From Streptomyces iranensis (lineage in GTDB: Bacteria > Actinomycetota > Actinomycetes > Streptomycetales > Streptomycetaceae): a stretch of DNA of 64,000 nt. The position numbers and the translations under genes were made by a program. The stretch covers positions 1-64,000 of the forward strand of contig NZ_JAGGLR010000032.1 of assembly GCF_017874715.1 (NCBI RefSeq), in the 5' to 3' direction. This document shows, one piece after another, positions 44,729 to 53,300 of the stretch (position 1 is its first letter; each line of letters begins with the position of its first letter). Below the pieces are notes generated by a model. The model was not told where the DNA came from. It ran no database searches and saw only the letters and a program-made list of their open reading frames with translations.

Positions 44729-44748
44729 GTTAAACAAAATTTAGTTAA
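44729..44748. promoter_or_regulatory. Probable TetR operator
   Basis: GTTAAACAAAATTTAGTTAA is an AT-rich near-palindrome (AAC-x-AAATTT-x-GTT core) in the 113-bp spacer between the nitrilase and TetR starts. It would overlap the divergent promoters. Confidence 0.65.
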
Positions 44749-44814
44749 TGAATGAGGGCCGGTCAATGGGTTGTCGCACGCCGACCTCCGGCCGGCGTCT
44801 GACGGTGTGCGAGC

Positions 44815-45453
44815 ATGTCGGCCATGGCACGACCGAGGAACCAGGCGGAACGCCGCGCCCAGCTGATCAGCGCGACCGCCGCAACCGTGGTGGAGCTCGG
44901 GGCCACCGCGACCAAGCTGCGGGACGTCGCCAGGGCCGCCGGCGTCACACCCGCCTCGGTGCTCTACTACTACTCCGACATCCAGGAACTGTTCGCCGCA
45001 GTGTTCGAGCGCAGTGCTGCGACCTACTTCGTCAGCCGTCAGGAGGCCATCGCTACGGCAGACGGTCCTGTGGCACGCTTGCGTGCCTGCATCCGCAGCG
45101 GAGTGCCCTGGCCCGGAGAAGGCGAGCAGAGCACCCGGTTGCTCTTCGAGTTGTTTCCGGTAGCGCTGCGTCACGAGAACGCAGCCCAACGGCAGCGCGA
45201 CTTCGTCGAGCAACAAGCCGACCTGTACCGTCAGGTGCTCGAACTCGGGCGAGACAGCGGCGACTTCGTGCTGAGCGGTGACGCCTCGACACTGGGACGC
45301 TCGTTCGTGGCACTGGAAGACGGATACGCAATGGATCTGCTGGTCGGCAGCGTGACCGCTCAGGACATCGAAGACCAACTGCTCGACCACGCACGCGTCG
45401 TCACCGGCAACACGGCCTTCGGCTCCGGTCCAGCGCGGCACCGCGAGGACTGA
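44815..45453 (+). CDS. TetR-family regulator of permease/nitrilase
   Basis: 212 residues (an alternative ATG three codons on). The HTH is RAQLISATAATVVELGATATKLRDVARAAGVTPASVLYYYSDIQELFAAVF. The C-terminal part, with TRLLFELFPVALRHENAAQRQRDFVEQQADLYRQVL, resembles BetI-like regulators. It is divergent from the nitrilase-permease operon with a shared AT-rich operator. Probably represses that operon until the substrate or product binds. Confidence 0.9.
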   Translation: MSAMARPRNQAERRAQLISATAATVVELGATATKLRDVARAAGVTPASVLYYYSDIQELFAAVFERSAATYFVSRQEAIATADGPVARLRACIRSGVPWPGEGEQSTRLLFELFPVALRHENAAQRQRDFVEQQADLYRQVLELGRDSGDFVLSGDASTLGRSFVALEDGYAMDLLVGSVTAQDIEDQLLDHARVVTGNTAFGSGPARHRED

Positions 45454-45636
45454 CCCGAAACGCAGCCCATGAACGCTTCCGCCGACGGGACCTGGGCCCG
45501 CCAAGAGTGGCCGGGCGAGGCGATCGGCCACTTCCGCGGCGGGCCGACCACGAGTATGGGTCCCCTCCGGTGTCCGTGGCGGGCCGTTGATTGGAGAGGA
45601 ACCAGCCAAGGCCGGCTGACACCCAGGCCCCGTCTC

Positions 45637-45670
45637 GATGGCCCGCCGCCCGCACGGCCGGCGGGCCATC
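45637..45670. terminator. Bidirectional terminator
   Basis: GATGGCCCGCC and GGCGGGCCATC form a perfect 11-bp stem with a 12-base loop, between the convergent TetR and SDR genes. Confidence 0.75.
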
Positions 45671-45682
45671 CCCATCGGGCAG

Positions 45683-46267
45683 TTACGGACGTATGGTCTG
45701 GCCCTGTGCGGTGCCTTCCACGGCCTCCACATACACACGGGCTACCTCGGAGACGGGAGTACCGTCGGCCGAGTCCATGCCCATGTTTTCCAAGGTCTCC
45801 TTGATCCATCCAGGGCTGATTAGATTGATCCGCAGATTCCGCGACAGCTCACCAGCCGCGTTGCGGACGAAACCCTCCAGGCCAGTGTTGATGAGGGCTC
45901 CCAGCGACCCACCGGTCAGCGGCGCGGAGAAGGTGCCCCCCGTCAGGGTGACGGAGCCGCCGTCCCGCAGATGACGCACGGCACGCCGGGCCAGAGCAAC
46001 CTGTCCCAAGAGCTTGCCCCGCACTCCGGCAGCGATCTCGTCATCTGCCGCTGACACCAAGTCCACCAGCGGGCCGCTGGCGGCACAGCACACCACCGCG
46101 TCGAGGTCTGGCAGCTCGTCGAAGAGCGCATCCAGGGAGGAAGGATCTTCCAGATCCGCCTTCACCGGGCCTCTACGCGAAGCCTTCACGACATGATGAG
46201 AAGCCTCTAAGGCGCTGGCGACAGCAGTACCGACCGTTCCGGTCGCCCCGATCACAAGTACTTTCAT
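45683..46267 (-). CDS. Short-chain dehydrogenase/reductase
   Basis: 194 residues from the ATG at 46267. The NAD(P) site is MKVLVIGATGTVGTAVASAL. DAVVCCAASGP replaces the usual NNAG region. GSVTLTGGTFSAPLTGGSLGALINTGLEGFVRNAAGEL carries a Ser/Thr-rich active region, but the classic Tyr-x-x-x-Lys is not evident. It ends RINLISPGWIKETLENMGMD and QTIRP. This is the atypical short SDR group whose members may lack catalysis. Single gene, convergent with TetR. Confidence 0.82.
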   Translation of the reverse strand: MKVLVIGATGTVGTAVASALEASHHVVKASRRGPVKADLEDPSSLDALFDELPDLDAVVCCAASGPLVDLVSAADDEIAAGVRGKLLGQVALARRAVRHLRDGGSVTLTGGTFSAPLTGGSLGALINTGLEGFVRNAAGELSRNLRINLISPGWIKETLENMGMDSADGTPVSEVARVYVEAVEGTAQGQTIRP

Positions 46268-46605
46268 GTCACCGATGATCTCAGTGGTGGCACGCCGACA
46301 TGCTGCCGCCTGGTCCAACTGCCGTCATTTCTCGTGAACAGCAACGACCCTCAAAATCTCCAACTGCTGCCCAAACCGGCAAACAAACGTTGCTACTTGA
46401 AGTGAACGAAGCCAGTCCGCACAGTCACCCCACCGACGTGGGCGTCCGCACGCACATGCGCCGTCGTCAGCGCCCCGGCCGCATCCAGCTCCAGCAGCCG
46501 CGCCACCAGCACCGGCCTGGAGACCCCCAACCCCGCCGAGACCCGACGACACTGCGGGCGGCGGCTCATCGCCCCCAAGAATCGAACAGACGCATCATCC
46601 CGGTT

Positions 46606-46947
46606 ATGGCCAGAGCCTACGGCTTTCCCCCGGACCTGCTCGCCGCGCAGGAAGAACTTCACCAGGTCGCCGTCGCCCTCACCGCGCTCCTCGAGGGCCT
46701 TCCGTGGTCCGTTGAGCCGCACCCTGGATTCAGTGACCCCGGCATCTGGCGCTCGCGGAAGCGCCCCGCGACCGACGGCTGGTCCGAGGAGGACCAGGCG
46801 GAGGTACGGCGGCTGCGGGACCGGCAGCGGGAGCTGACCATCACCGTCGTCACCCACGCCTTCTGGGCAGCCTTCGAGGGTCCGGACCTCGTCACCGCGC
46901 GGATGCAGCTCAAGCACACCCACGACGCCGACGCATCCGCCGCGTAG
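46606..46947 (+). CDS. Conserved Streptomyces small protein
   Basis: 113 residues from the ATG at 46606. FPPDLLAAQEELHQVAVALTALLEGLPWSVEPHPGF, GWSEEDQAEVRRLRDRQRELTITVVTHAFWAAFEGPDLVTARMQLKH recalls a Streptomyces-specific hypothetical family with helical coiled halves around a PWSVEP motif. Often found near XRE genes on mobile DNA; function unknown. The region upstream (46270-46600) shows only Pro/Arg-rich frames. Confidence 0.6.
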   Translation: MARAYGFPPDLLAAQEELHQVAVALTALLEGLPWSVEPHPGFSDPGIWRSRKRPATDGWSEEDQAEVRRLRDRQRELTITVVTHAFWAAFEGPDLVTARMQLKHTHDADASAA

Positions 46948-46949
46948 CT

Positions 46950-47452
46950 GTGGACGCCTTCAGCCCTGACGCTCCGGACCCGGACGCCCCCGGGCCTCCG
47001 GCGTGGGTCGAGCCGGCTGACGGTCAGAGTGTCACAGCCCAAATCATCGGCCGCCCCGACCGCCGCGGTGCCGGGGGTGGGCCGAGGTGGAGCTGCCGAA
47101 CCGCATCACGGTCGAGCCCGACACGATCGTGATGCGCGTCCCCGCTCGCCTGATCAGCGCCATCGAGGCCGCCGACTACTCCTGCGTTACTCCTCCGTGC
47201 CGACCCGGCGGAAACACCGGCCAGGCCGGCGGCCACCCCGCTCCTCCCCCGCCGCCCCGGCAGGCCGGTGGAGCGTGCAGCACCTGCCCGCGCCCGCCGG
47301 CGGCCCCGGGCGCCGGGGCATCCACCTACGAGTCATGCTGGATACCGACCAGCGACGCGGACCTCACGCTCGACCAGGCACTGCGCGAGCTCGCCCGGCC
47401 GGGCAGCGAACCGTGCGCCAGCTGCGACGCCCGCCATCTCCCGACGTCCTGA
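46950..47452 (+). CDS. Uncertain hypothetical coding region
   Basis: Two overlapping frames appear protein-like. From 46950: SPDAPDPDAPGPPAWVEPADGQSVTAQIIGRP. From GTG 47087: ELPNRITVEPDTIVMRVPARLISAIEAADY, continuing to CASCDARHLPTS. They may be one gene with a frameshift near 47085 or two small genes. The conserved-looking VEPDTIVMRVPARLI strand suggests a real product. No family assigned. Confidence 0.35.
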
Positions 47453-47520
47453 TGCCGACGGGGACGGCATCGCCCGCCGGTCGCCCCAGCGCGCCTGGCC
47501 CGGACCCGGCTCCCGTTGGC

Positions 47521-47550
47521 GTGTCCCGGCCGGTGAGCCGGCCGGGACAC
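47521..47550. terminator. Strong bidirectional terminator
   Basis: GTGTCCCGGCCGG and CCGGCCGGGACAC pair over 13 bp with a TGAG loop, between convergent genes (the hypothetical ORF and the secreted protein). Confidence 0.85.
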
Positions 47551-47576
47551 GTATGGGTAACCGGGGTGTCAGCGCA

Positions 47577-48056
47577 TTACCGCACGCTGTACCAGCCACT
47601 CCAAGAGCCGTTCGAATGGCGGGTGTTCAGCCACCTGTAATGATCGGTTCCCTTGCATTGGATGGTGAAATTCCATCCATCTCGGGGGTTCTTCCAGTAC
47701 AAATCGATCGAGTCGTTCCCCGGCTCGATGCACTGGCCGCCCATGGATTTCCAGCCGCTGAGCCCACTCGCCGTCTGCCACTTGGTGTACGCCTGCCTGT
47801 TGGTCCCGATGACGAACGCCTGCGAGCGGCCGTTCGGCAACGTGTGCATGTACGAACTGCCGCAATAGAACTTGCCTCCCCACCCAGCAGTGAGGGTGCA
47901 CCAACCGGCCTTCGCCCGTTCGGCACCCACACTGCTCGCGGGAGCGTCGGCGGCGGCCGGGCTGGCGCCGGCCGTGGGCATAAGCAGCGAGCCCACGCCC
48001 AAGGCGGCTGTCGCCGCCAGCAGAGCAACTCGTGCGCTGACCTTCCTGTTACGCAT
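47577..48056 (-). CDS. Secreted Cys-containing protein
   Basis: 159 residues from the ATG at 48056 (GGGGAAGGAA upstream). The signal peptide is RNRKVSARVALLAATAALGVGSLLMPTAGASPAAA, with cleavage near ASPAAADA. The mature domain of about 115 residues has four Cys (GWCTLTAG, FYCGSSY, GQCIEPG, IQCKGTD), probably two disulfides, and many aromatics (YWKNPRDGWNFT, HYRWLNT). It ends SWSGWYSV. An extracellular binding or inhibitor role is possible; no family is recognised. It is divergent from the XRE membrane gene over a 316-bp region holding a palindrome. Confidence 0.7.
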   Translation of the reverse strand: MRNRKVSARVALLAATAALGVGSLLMPTAGASPAAADAPASSVGAERAKAGWCTLTAGWGGKFYCGSSYMHTLPNGRSQAFVIGTNRQAYTKWQTASGLSGWKSMGGQCIEPGNDSIDLYWKNPRDGWNFTIQCKGTDHYRWLNTRHSNGSWSGWYSVR

Positions 48057-48175
48057 GGTGTTCCTTCCCCGTAGGCGTTGAGGGCGGCGCGGGGTGGACC
48101 GCGCCGCCCGGCTTGCACCACAGAGATTGCTGGCCATTTCGGACCGGGGCCAGTGAAGTGAGCCTGGCTGGGACA

Positions 48176-48200
48176 GCGTGGGACGTCCCACGCGTTGACC
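48176..48200. promoter_or_regulatory. 18-bp palindrome next to a -35-like box
   Basis: GCGTGGGACGTCCCACGC (48176-48193) is a perfect 18-bp palindrome. TTGACC follows at 48195-48200 on the plus strand. Its place between divergent genes suggests an operator; the binding protein is unknown. Confidence 0.6.
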
Positions 48201-48372
48201 TGCCGGGATGTCAGGCGGGGTGCGGCATCGCAGGGACGCCCGCCCCCGTGGGGCATGGCCGAAAGGCACGGGCGTGGCACCTCGGCCGGAACCCGGAGCC
48301 TGCGCGAGGTGTACCAACAGAGCATAAGGAGGCGAAAGCCTCGGGGGATCCCTGACGCGTATGGGGTGGAGC

Positions 48373-49281
48373 ATGGCGCGTTGGAAAGAACTGCCGGATT
48401 CGCTGGACCAGAGAGCCCGGCAGCTCGTGGTGCAGTTACGGAGACTGAAGGACCGCAGCGGGCTGAGTCTGGCCTCGCTTGAGGCCAAGACCGGATACAG
48501 CCGCTCATCGTGGGAGCGCTACCTCAACGGGAAGGCGCTGCCGCCACGGCACGCGGTCGGGGAGCTGGCACGGGTCACCGGGGCGGAGCCGACCCGGCTG
48601 CTGGTGCTGTACGAGGTGGCCGAGGAAGCCTGGCGGCAACGGGTCGCGCCGTCTTCATCAGCCGGCGCCAAGGACAGCGGCGGGCAGGGAGTACGGAACA
48701 AGGCGGCTGCCGAGCGTTCCGACGCGGCCGAGGATTCCGGTACGGCCGAGAAGCCTGGGGCCTGGAGGGAGCGGCCCGCGGCGGCAGCCGCCCCGCCGCC
48801 GGGAGAGCGCAGGCCCTTCGCCTTCGCCACCGTCGTGGCCGCCGCGCTCGTGGGGGTGGGGGCCGGAATGCTGATCGCCGCGCCCTGGGGCGATGACGAC
48901 GGAGGGGGCGACAAGGCGAAGACGACGGTAGGCACGACCAGCGCACAGCCGGGCAGCGACACCGCCACCGCCACCGAGGGACCCGGGCAGTACATCTTCA
49001 AGCTGGGCAAGTCCTACCCCTGCAAGGTCCGCAGGACCGGCCCGGCGGGCGGGGAAGTGGGGGCGGGATACAGCACGACGCGCACCGCCGTCCTGGCCGG
49101 ACCGGGCTGGGACGTGGTGGAGGCCCAGTGCCTGCTGCGGTATCACAAGATGGATCCGGGCACCGCCGACGGGATCTACGGCCAGCAGACCATAGCGGCC
49201 GTGGCGCGCCTGCAGAAGAAGGCCGGGCTGCCGGCGGACGGCATCGTGGGCCCGCACACCTGGCGGGTGCTGCGCGGATGA
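48373..49281 (+). CDS. XRE-TM-peptidoglycan-binding protein
   Basis: 302 residues from the ATG at 48373 (GGTGGAG). An N-terminal XRE HTH (SGLSLASLEAKTGYSRSSWERYLNGKALPP) is followed by an acidic linker, a membrane helix (FAFATVVAAALVGVGAGMLIA) and an extracellular PG_binding_1 domain at the C-terminus (CLLRYHKMDPGTADGIYGQQTIAAVARLQKKAGLPADGIVGPHTWRVL). This is a one-protein link between the cell wall and DNA binding, a layout common in Streptomyces. The next gene overlaps its stop (ATGA) and is a paralogue in its first two domains. Confidence 0.88.
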   Translation: MARWKELPDSLDQRARQLVVQLRRLKDRSGLSLASLEAKTGYSRSSWERYLNGKALPPRHAVGELARVTGAEPTRLLVLYEVAEEAWRQRVAPSSSAGAKDSGGQGVRNKAAAERSDAAEDSGTAEKPGAWRERPAAAAAPPPGERRPFAFATVVAAALVGVGAGMLIAAPWGDDDGGGDKAKTTVGTTSAQPGSDTATATEGPGQYIFKLGKSYPCKVRRTGPAGGEVGAGYSTTRTAVLAGPGWDVVEAQCLLRYHKMDPGTADGIYGQQTIAAVARLQKKAGLPADGIVGPHTWRVLRG

Positions 49282-50102
49282 CCGGCCCCGCACCGGAATG
49301 CGTGGCGCTGGCCGAGGGGCTCCGCGAAATGAGGGCCCGTACGGGCCTGAGCCTGGCGGCACTGGCCGAGCGCACCCCGTACAGCAAGTCGTCGTGGGAG
49401 CGCTATCTCAACGGGAAGAAACCAGCACCCAGGCAGGCCGTCGAGGCACTGTGCGCGATGACGGGGGAGCCCGCCGGGCGGCTGCTGGCGCTGTGGGAAC
49501 TGGCGGACGCCGAGTGGAGCGGACGCGCCCGGCACACCCGCCCCGCTGTCCCGCCCCCGCCCACCCCGACCCCCGCAGATCCCGGGGGTGCCGTGGGCGC
49601 CCCCGGGTGGGCCCGGCGCCGGCGGCTGTTCACCGTCGGCACGGGGATGGTCGCGGTGGCCGCCGTCGCGGCGATAACGGCGCTGTCCGTGCGGGGCCCC
49701 GGCACTGGACAGCCTACGAGCCTGACGTCGCCGGCGCTGGATCCCGCCCCCGGATGCCAGGGGAAGTCGTGTGAGGGGAAGGATCCCGACCGCATGTCCT
49801 GCGGACTACCTGGCCGGGTGGACTCGCTCGGGCCGCAGCACCGCACCGGGACCGGTGCGAGTGTGGAGATTCGGTATAGCAGCGTATGCGCCGCCGCGTG
49901 GGGCCGGATCTGGCATTCGAAGGTCGGGGACGCGATCGAGGTCTCGGCCCCCGGCACCCGGCCCCATCGAATCGTCGTCAGAAACACGGCGGATGCGGGC
50001 GTCTACCGCTTCACGCCGATGGTCGGCGGCCCGGACCGGACCGATTTGCGGCTGTGCTTCATACCCGCGGGCGGTGCGGGCCGGAAGTGCTTCCACTCTT
50101 GA
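49278..50102 (+). CDS. XRE-TM-DUF2690 protein
   Basis: 274 residues. XRE HTH TGLSLAALAERTPYSKSSWERYLNGKKPAP is close to that of the upstream gene. A Pro-rich linker and membrane helix (LFTVGTGMVAVAAVAAITAL) lead to an extracellular DUF2690 domain: CQGKSCEGKDPDRMSCG, VEIRYSSVCAAAWGRIW and the C-terminal Cys-containing DLRLCFIPAGGAGRKC. Its start overlaps the upstream stop. The pair probably senses envelope conditions; neither ligand is known. Confidence 0.88.
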   Translation: MTGPAPECVALAEGLREMRARTGLSLAALAERTPYSKSSWERYLNGKKPAPRQAVEALCAMTGEPAGRLLALWELADAEWSGRARHTRPAVPPPPTPTPADPGGAVGAPGWARRRRLFTVGTGMVAVAAVAAITALSVRGPGTGQPTSLTSPALDPAPGCQGKSCEGKDPDRMSCGLPGRVDSLGPQHRTGTGASVEIRYSSVCAAAWGRIWHSKVGDAIEVSAPGTRPHRIVVRNTADAGVYRFTPMVGGPDRTDLRLCFIPAGGAGRKCFHS

Positions 50103-50135
50103 GCGCCTGCCCGCCCAGCACAGCTCTCCTGAATC

Positions 50136-50240
50136 GCCCTGTGGGGCTTGCCCCTGTGCGGCTTGGTCCTGTGGGGCTTGGTCCTGTGGGGCTTGACCCT
50201 GTGCGGCTTGGTCCTGTGAGGCTTGGTCCTGTGGGGCTTG
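50136..50240. repeat. 15-bp minisatellite, seven units
   Basis: The unit GTCCTGTGGGGCTTG (variants with C, A or G at three positions) repeats seven times just after the DUF2690 gene. On both strands it is open in several frames, giving pentapeptide repeats that I regard as incidental. Confidence 0.9.
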
Positions 50241-50332
50241 CATGAGCCGTGTGCCGCGACGAGTGGCTCGCACGGCTCTGAGGGGGAGCGGCGGGGGGAG
50301 CCGCCGCTCCTACCCGGCACTGCCTCTGGTGA

Positions 50333-51028
50333 TCAAGACTTGCGATCTTGCTCTGGGAGGTAGGGGCCGAAGTGATCGGCGACGATCTCCGCAACCGCAG
50401 CGGTGTCGCGGGACCCATCGATTGCGATCACGCGGATGCCGAGCTGGTGGGCCCGGCGGACGGCTTCCTCGGCGATGAGTCGGTCGCGAGCCAGCCGATT
50501 GGACTGTGCTTGGGCGGGGTCGCTGACGGGATGTCCGAGCGAGGCTGCTCGGGGTAGTTCGCGGACCTGCTGGTCGCGGAACTCGGCCGTGGGCACCATC
50601 ACGATCATCCGGCGCGGTGAGTCGACGATGGGTGCGACAAGTTCGGGTCGAAGTCCCCAGCCTTCGGCGATGATCGGGTGGCCGGACACGAGCGCGCGCA
50701 GGTCGTCGAGAGCCCATTGGAACCGGTCCGGGAAGCCGGCCAGGGTCTCGGTGGCCATCGCTTCCGGGGTGGTGTGGACCCACATCCTGTCCAGGTCAGG
50801 CTCGGTAGTGGGCTCGGCGAGAGCGGCGCGGCGGGCGATCCTGCGATCGTTGTGACCGCGGGCGTCGTGGTAGTCGTAGTGGTAGGCGGTGACGCCGTAT
50901 TGAACGGCCAGCCGCCGGGCGACGGTCGACTTGCCGGCCCATTGGCCGCCTCCGATCCACAACGCGCGGTGCAATGTGCCGAAGGGGTCCCAGACCTCAC
51001 CGTCCGCGCGAGAGCTGTGGCTGGTCAT
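50333..51028 (-). CDS. P-loop kinase-like protein
   Basis: 231 residues from the ATG at 51028 with AAGGAGG. The P-loop is LWIGGGQWAGKSTVARRLA at about 23-41. AYHYDYHD, RFQWALDDLRALVSGHPIIAEGW, RRMIVMVPTAEFRDQQVREL and a lid-like arginine stretch (RLARDRLIAEE) fit small-molecule or nucleoside kinases of the AAA_18/zeta-like class. Substrate unknown. The start overlaps the stop of an upstream integrase-like remnant. Confidence 0.8.
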   Translation of the reverse strand: MTSHSSRADGEVWDPFGTLHRALWIGGGQWAGKSTVARRLAVQYGVTAYHYDYHDARGHNDRRIARRAALAEPTTEPDLDRMWVHTTPEAMATETLAGFPDRFQWALDDLRALVSGHPIIAEGWGLRPELVAPIVDSPRRMIVMVPTAEFRDQQVRELPRAASLGHPVSDPAQAQSNRLARDRLIAEEAVRRAHQLGIRVIAIDGSRDTAAVAEIVADHFGPYLPEQDRKS

Positions 51029-51560
51029 CTGCTGTCCTCCTTCGTTGAGGTGCGGCCGCTGACCTCGGCGGCGTAGGCGGCCCAGTCTCCGGCGCCGGCT
51101 CGCTGCCATTGGACGGCGACGGTGATGTCGATGCCGAGGGTGCGGGTGAGGGCTGCTGCGGGCAGCTCGTTGGCGAGCTGGAGCAGGGCGGTCGAGCGGG
51201 CTTCGGTGAGCTCGGCGCCGCGGGTGGGTGCCAGCGGCGGTACATCGCGTAGAGCTTGCCGTTGTGAGAGGCGAGGGCCGGCTCGCCTCCCATGGCGCCG
51301 GCCGGGATGGTGGCCGGGTGTTCCCAGGTGTCGCCGGTGGTGTTCAGGAACCACGGATCGCGGTCGTTTCCACGGGTGGCCAACCACAGTTTGCCATCGT
51401 GGACGGTGATCGTCGGCGAATCCGGTGTACTCCAGCCCGGGGGCATGGCGAGATGACCGAATCGGTGACCCTCGGGGACGTACCGGCTGACGTGGTTGGC
51501 GCTGTCGGCCATGCGGCGGGCACACCAGATCCTGTCTTTGAACCCGGCGGTCGAGAACGG
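51025..51560 (-). pseudogene. Chimeric remnant: propeller-like fragment and integrase tail
   Basis: From 51560 down to about 51220 one frame reads HVSRYVPEGHRFGHLAMPPG, TITVHDGKLWLATRGND and GGEPALASHNGKLYAMYRR, resembling repeats of a sialidase- or lectin-like propeller. The adjoining frame from about 51215 to 51025 reads ARSTALLQLANELPAAALTRTLGIDITVAVQWQ, like the C-terminal end of a Streptomyces integrase. A junction near 51220 brings them together; neither gene is complete. Confidence 0.55.
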
Positions 51561-52035
51561 CCCGGCCGCTTCGCCCCGAGGTCGGCCGGCACTACAGACC
51601 CGGCGATCAGGCACACGTGCCGCCTGGACCGGGCTCTCCTCCGGCGGCTTCAACTTGCCGACCCACGCACGGGGCGACCACACCCCGGAAGACGCATTAC
51701 AGCAGCTCAGCGAATTCCGTCGGTTGGCCTGGCCTTCCCCGAGCCGCTGGTCGAGGTGAAGCTCGTCGCCCGGGTCTGACCGGATCGCGCGCAGGGCCTC
51801 GTCCAGCGCAGAGCGATGCCGGTGCCTGCGGAACGGAGGGCCTCCTCGAGGAGGCCCGCACCAGGGCCCGCCGGCCAGCGGTCGAAGCACAGCAGGAACG
51901 GGAACCCCGCGCGGCAACCTGATCCAGACCGGCACCGACCCCTACCGCCTCGCCCTCCCCCAAGCCAGGGCCGCCGTTCAGGGCACTATCGCAGGCTGAC
52001 CCGCTCTGCCCTACTGGTGGAGTCCCAGCGACGGA
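51561..52035. other. Gene-free interval
   Basis: Apart from the palindrome at 51838, no gene or element is supported here. Confidence 0.35.
51838..51857. repeat. 20-bp perfect palindrome
   Basis: GGGCCTCCTCGAGGAGGCCC stands in a gene-free stretch (51561-52035) upstream of the chimeric remnant. It could be a terminator or binding site; no linked gene decides. Confidence 0.5.
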
Positions 52036-52242
52036 CTACCGACGCTCGACGGGGAAGCTCTTGACCATCTCGCCGTTGACCAGGATGACGAGACAGCCGC
52101 AGCTCCCGACGCAGTATTCGACCTCACCTTCAGACGTGCGGTGGTGGGACCTCAGCGTCCACAACTGCGTTTCCGCCGGAGTCGGCTCGTGGCAGACGGG
52201 GCAGCGGTCGTCCGACGGCGTGAGCGCGGATGCGGGAGTCAT
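52036..52242 (-). CDS. Small zinc-binding protein
   Basis: 68 residues. CPVCHEP and, further on, EYCVGSCGCLV supply four or five Cys in zinc-ribbon spacing. LWTLRSHHRTSEGEVEYCVGSCGCL is reminiscent of small Streptomyces proteins with a C-terminal EMVKSF. No function assigned. Convergence or operon with the DMT exporter is not clear; the exporter lies upstream on the same strand, 55 bases away. Confidence 0.6.
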   Translation of the reverse strand: MTPASALTPSDDRCPVCHEPTPAETQLWTLRSHHRTSEGEVEYCVGSCGCLVILVNGEMVKSFPVERR

Positions 52243-52297
52243 GCCACCAACATGGCGTCACCGTCTAAGGCACTTCAACCATTACGTCGGGCGGGGC

Positions 52298-53227
52298 TCA
52301 CGCGGGACGAGCGCCGGGGCGGTCCGCAGGTCCGACACGCCGAGCGGCGCGGCGCACCGACCAGGCGCCGGCCAGGACTACCAGTGCCATGGCGCACAGT
52401 TGACGTGCTGTGAGCTGTTCGCGCAGCAAAACGAAACCGACCCCCGCCGCCACGGCGGGGCTCAGTGCGAGCAGCACTCCGAAGGCGCGCACATCGATGC
52501 GCCGCAGGACCGCCATATCCAGCGAGTACGGGATCAGGGAGGACAGGAGGGCCACCACGAGCCCGGTGCCGAGGACGGCAGGGTGGGCCGCCACCGTGCC
52601 ACCGTCCGTGACGGCGGTGACCGGAGTCAGCACGCAGGCGCCGCCGGCCAGCCCCAGGGTCAGGCCCGTCCAGTCGGGGAACAGGTGCCCGACCCGCCGG
52701 CTCATGGCCACATACCCGGCCCGGCACAGCGCGGCGGCGCCCCCCAGCAGCAGCCCGGCGGCGGAGAGCGAGGCTCCCGGGGTGGCCAGCAGAGTTACGC
52801 CCACAAGCGCAAGCAACGCCACCGCGAGGTGCTCGAGCCGACGGGAGAGAACGATCGACAAGGTGAGCGGCCCGAGCAGTTCCAAGGTAGCGGCCACCCC
52901 GATCGGCAGGCGGCTGATGGCCTGGAAGTACGCCAGGTTCATGGCCGCGAAGACCAGACCGAGTGAGATCGCCGCCCGCCACTGCACAGCCGTGATCTTC
53001 CGCAGTCGCGGCCGGACCAGTACCCACAGGATCGCGGCCGAGAAAAACAGCCGCATACCGGCCAGCGCCGTGGGACCGACTGTCCCATAGGCATCCTTGG
53101 CCACGGCCGAACCCGCTTGAAGGCTGACGATCTGAGTCAGCATCAACGCCGGAGCCGTCGCGGCGCCCTGCCACGGTGCGCGGGGGGTCTTCACCGTCGT
53201 GCTCCTCCGGGTCCTCTCCGTGGTCAC
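52298..53227 (-). CDS. DMT/EamA-family exporter (RhtA-like)
   Basis: 309 residues with ten membrane helices in two EamA repeats (MLTQIVSLQAGSAVAKDAYGTVGPTALAGMRLFFSA; GAAALCRAGYVAMSRRVGH). AALLSSLIPYSLDMAVLRRI and FGVLLALSPAVAAGVGF are typical of the RhtA amino-acid-exporter subgroup. Start GTG at 53227; an internal GTG is possible. It is divergent from a CGNR regulator, a common pairing in actinobacteria. Confidence 0.92.
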   Translation of the reverse strand: MTTERTRRSTTVKTPRAPWQGAATAPALMLTQIVSLQAGSAVAKDAYGTVGPTALAGMRLFFSAAILWVLVRPRLRKITAVQWRAAISLGLVFAAMNLAYFQAISRLPIGVAATLELLGPLTLSIVLSRRLEHLAVALLALVGVTLLATPGASLSAAGLLLGGAAALCRAGYVAMSRRVGHLFPDWTGLTLGLAGGACVLTPVTAVTDGGTVAAHPAVLGTGLVVALLSSLIPYSLDMAVLRRIDVRAFGVLLALSPAVAAGVGFVLLREQLTARQLCAMALVVLAGAWSVRRAARRVGPADRPGARPA

Positions 53228-53300
53228 GGCCGTGCTGGCCGCCCGGCCTGCCGCCGCGCGCCACTACAGCTCGGACCCCACACGATGGTGTAATTGCCCT

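Noticed and set aside
50136..50240. Pentapeptide-repeat protein on either strand
   Set aside because: The repeat is open in several frames as a consequence of its 15-bp period; no start site or flanking coding signal supports a gene.
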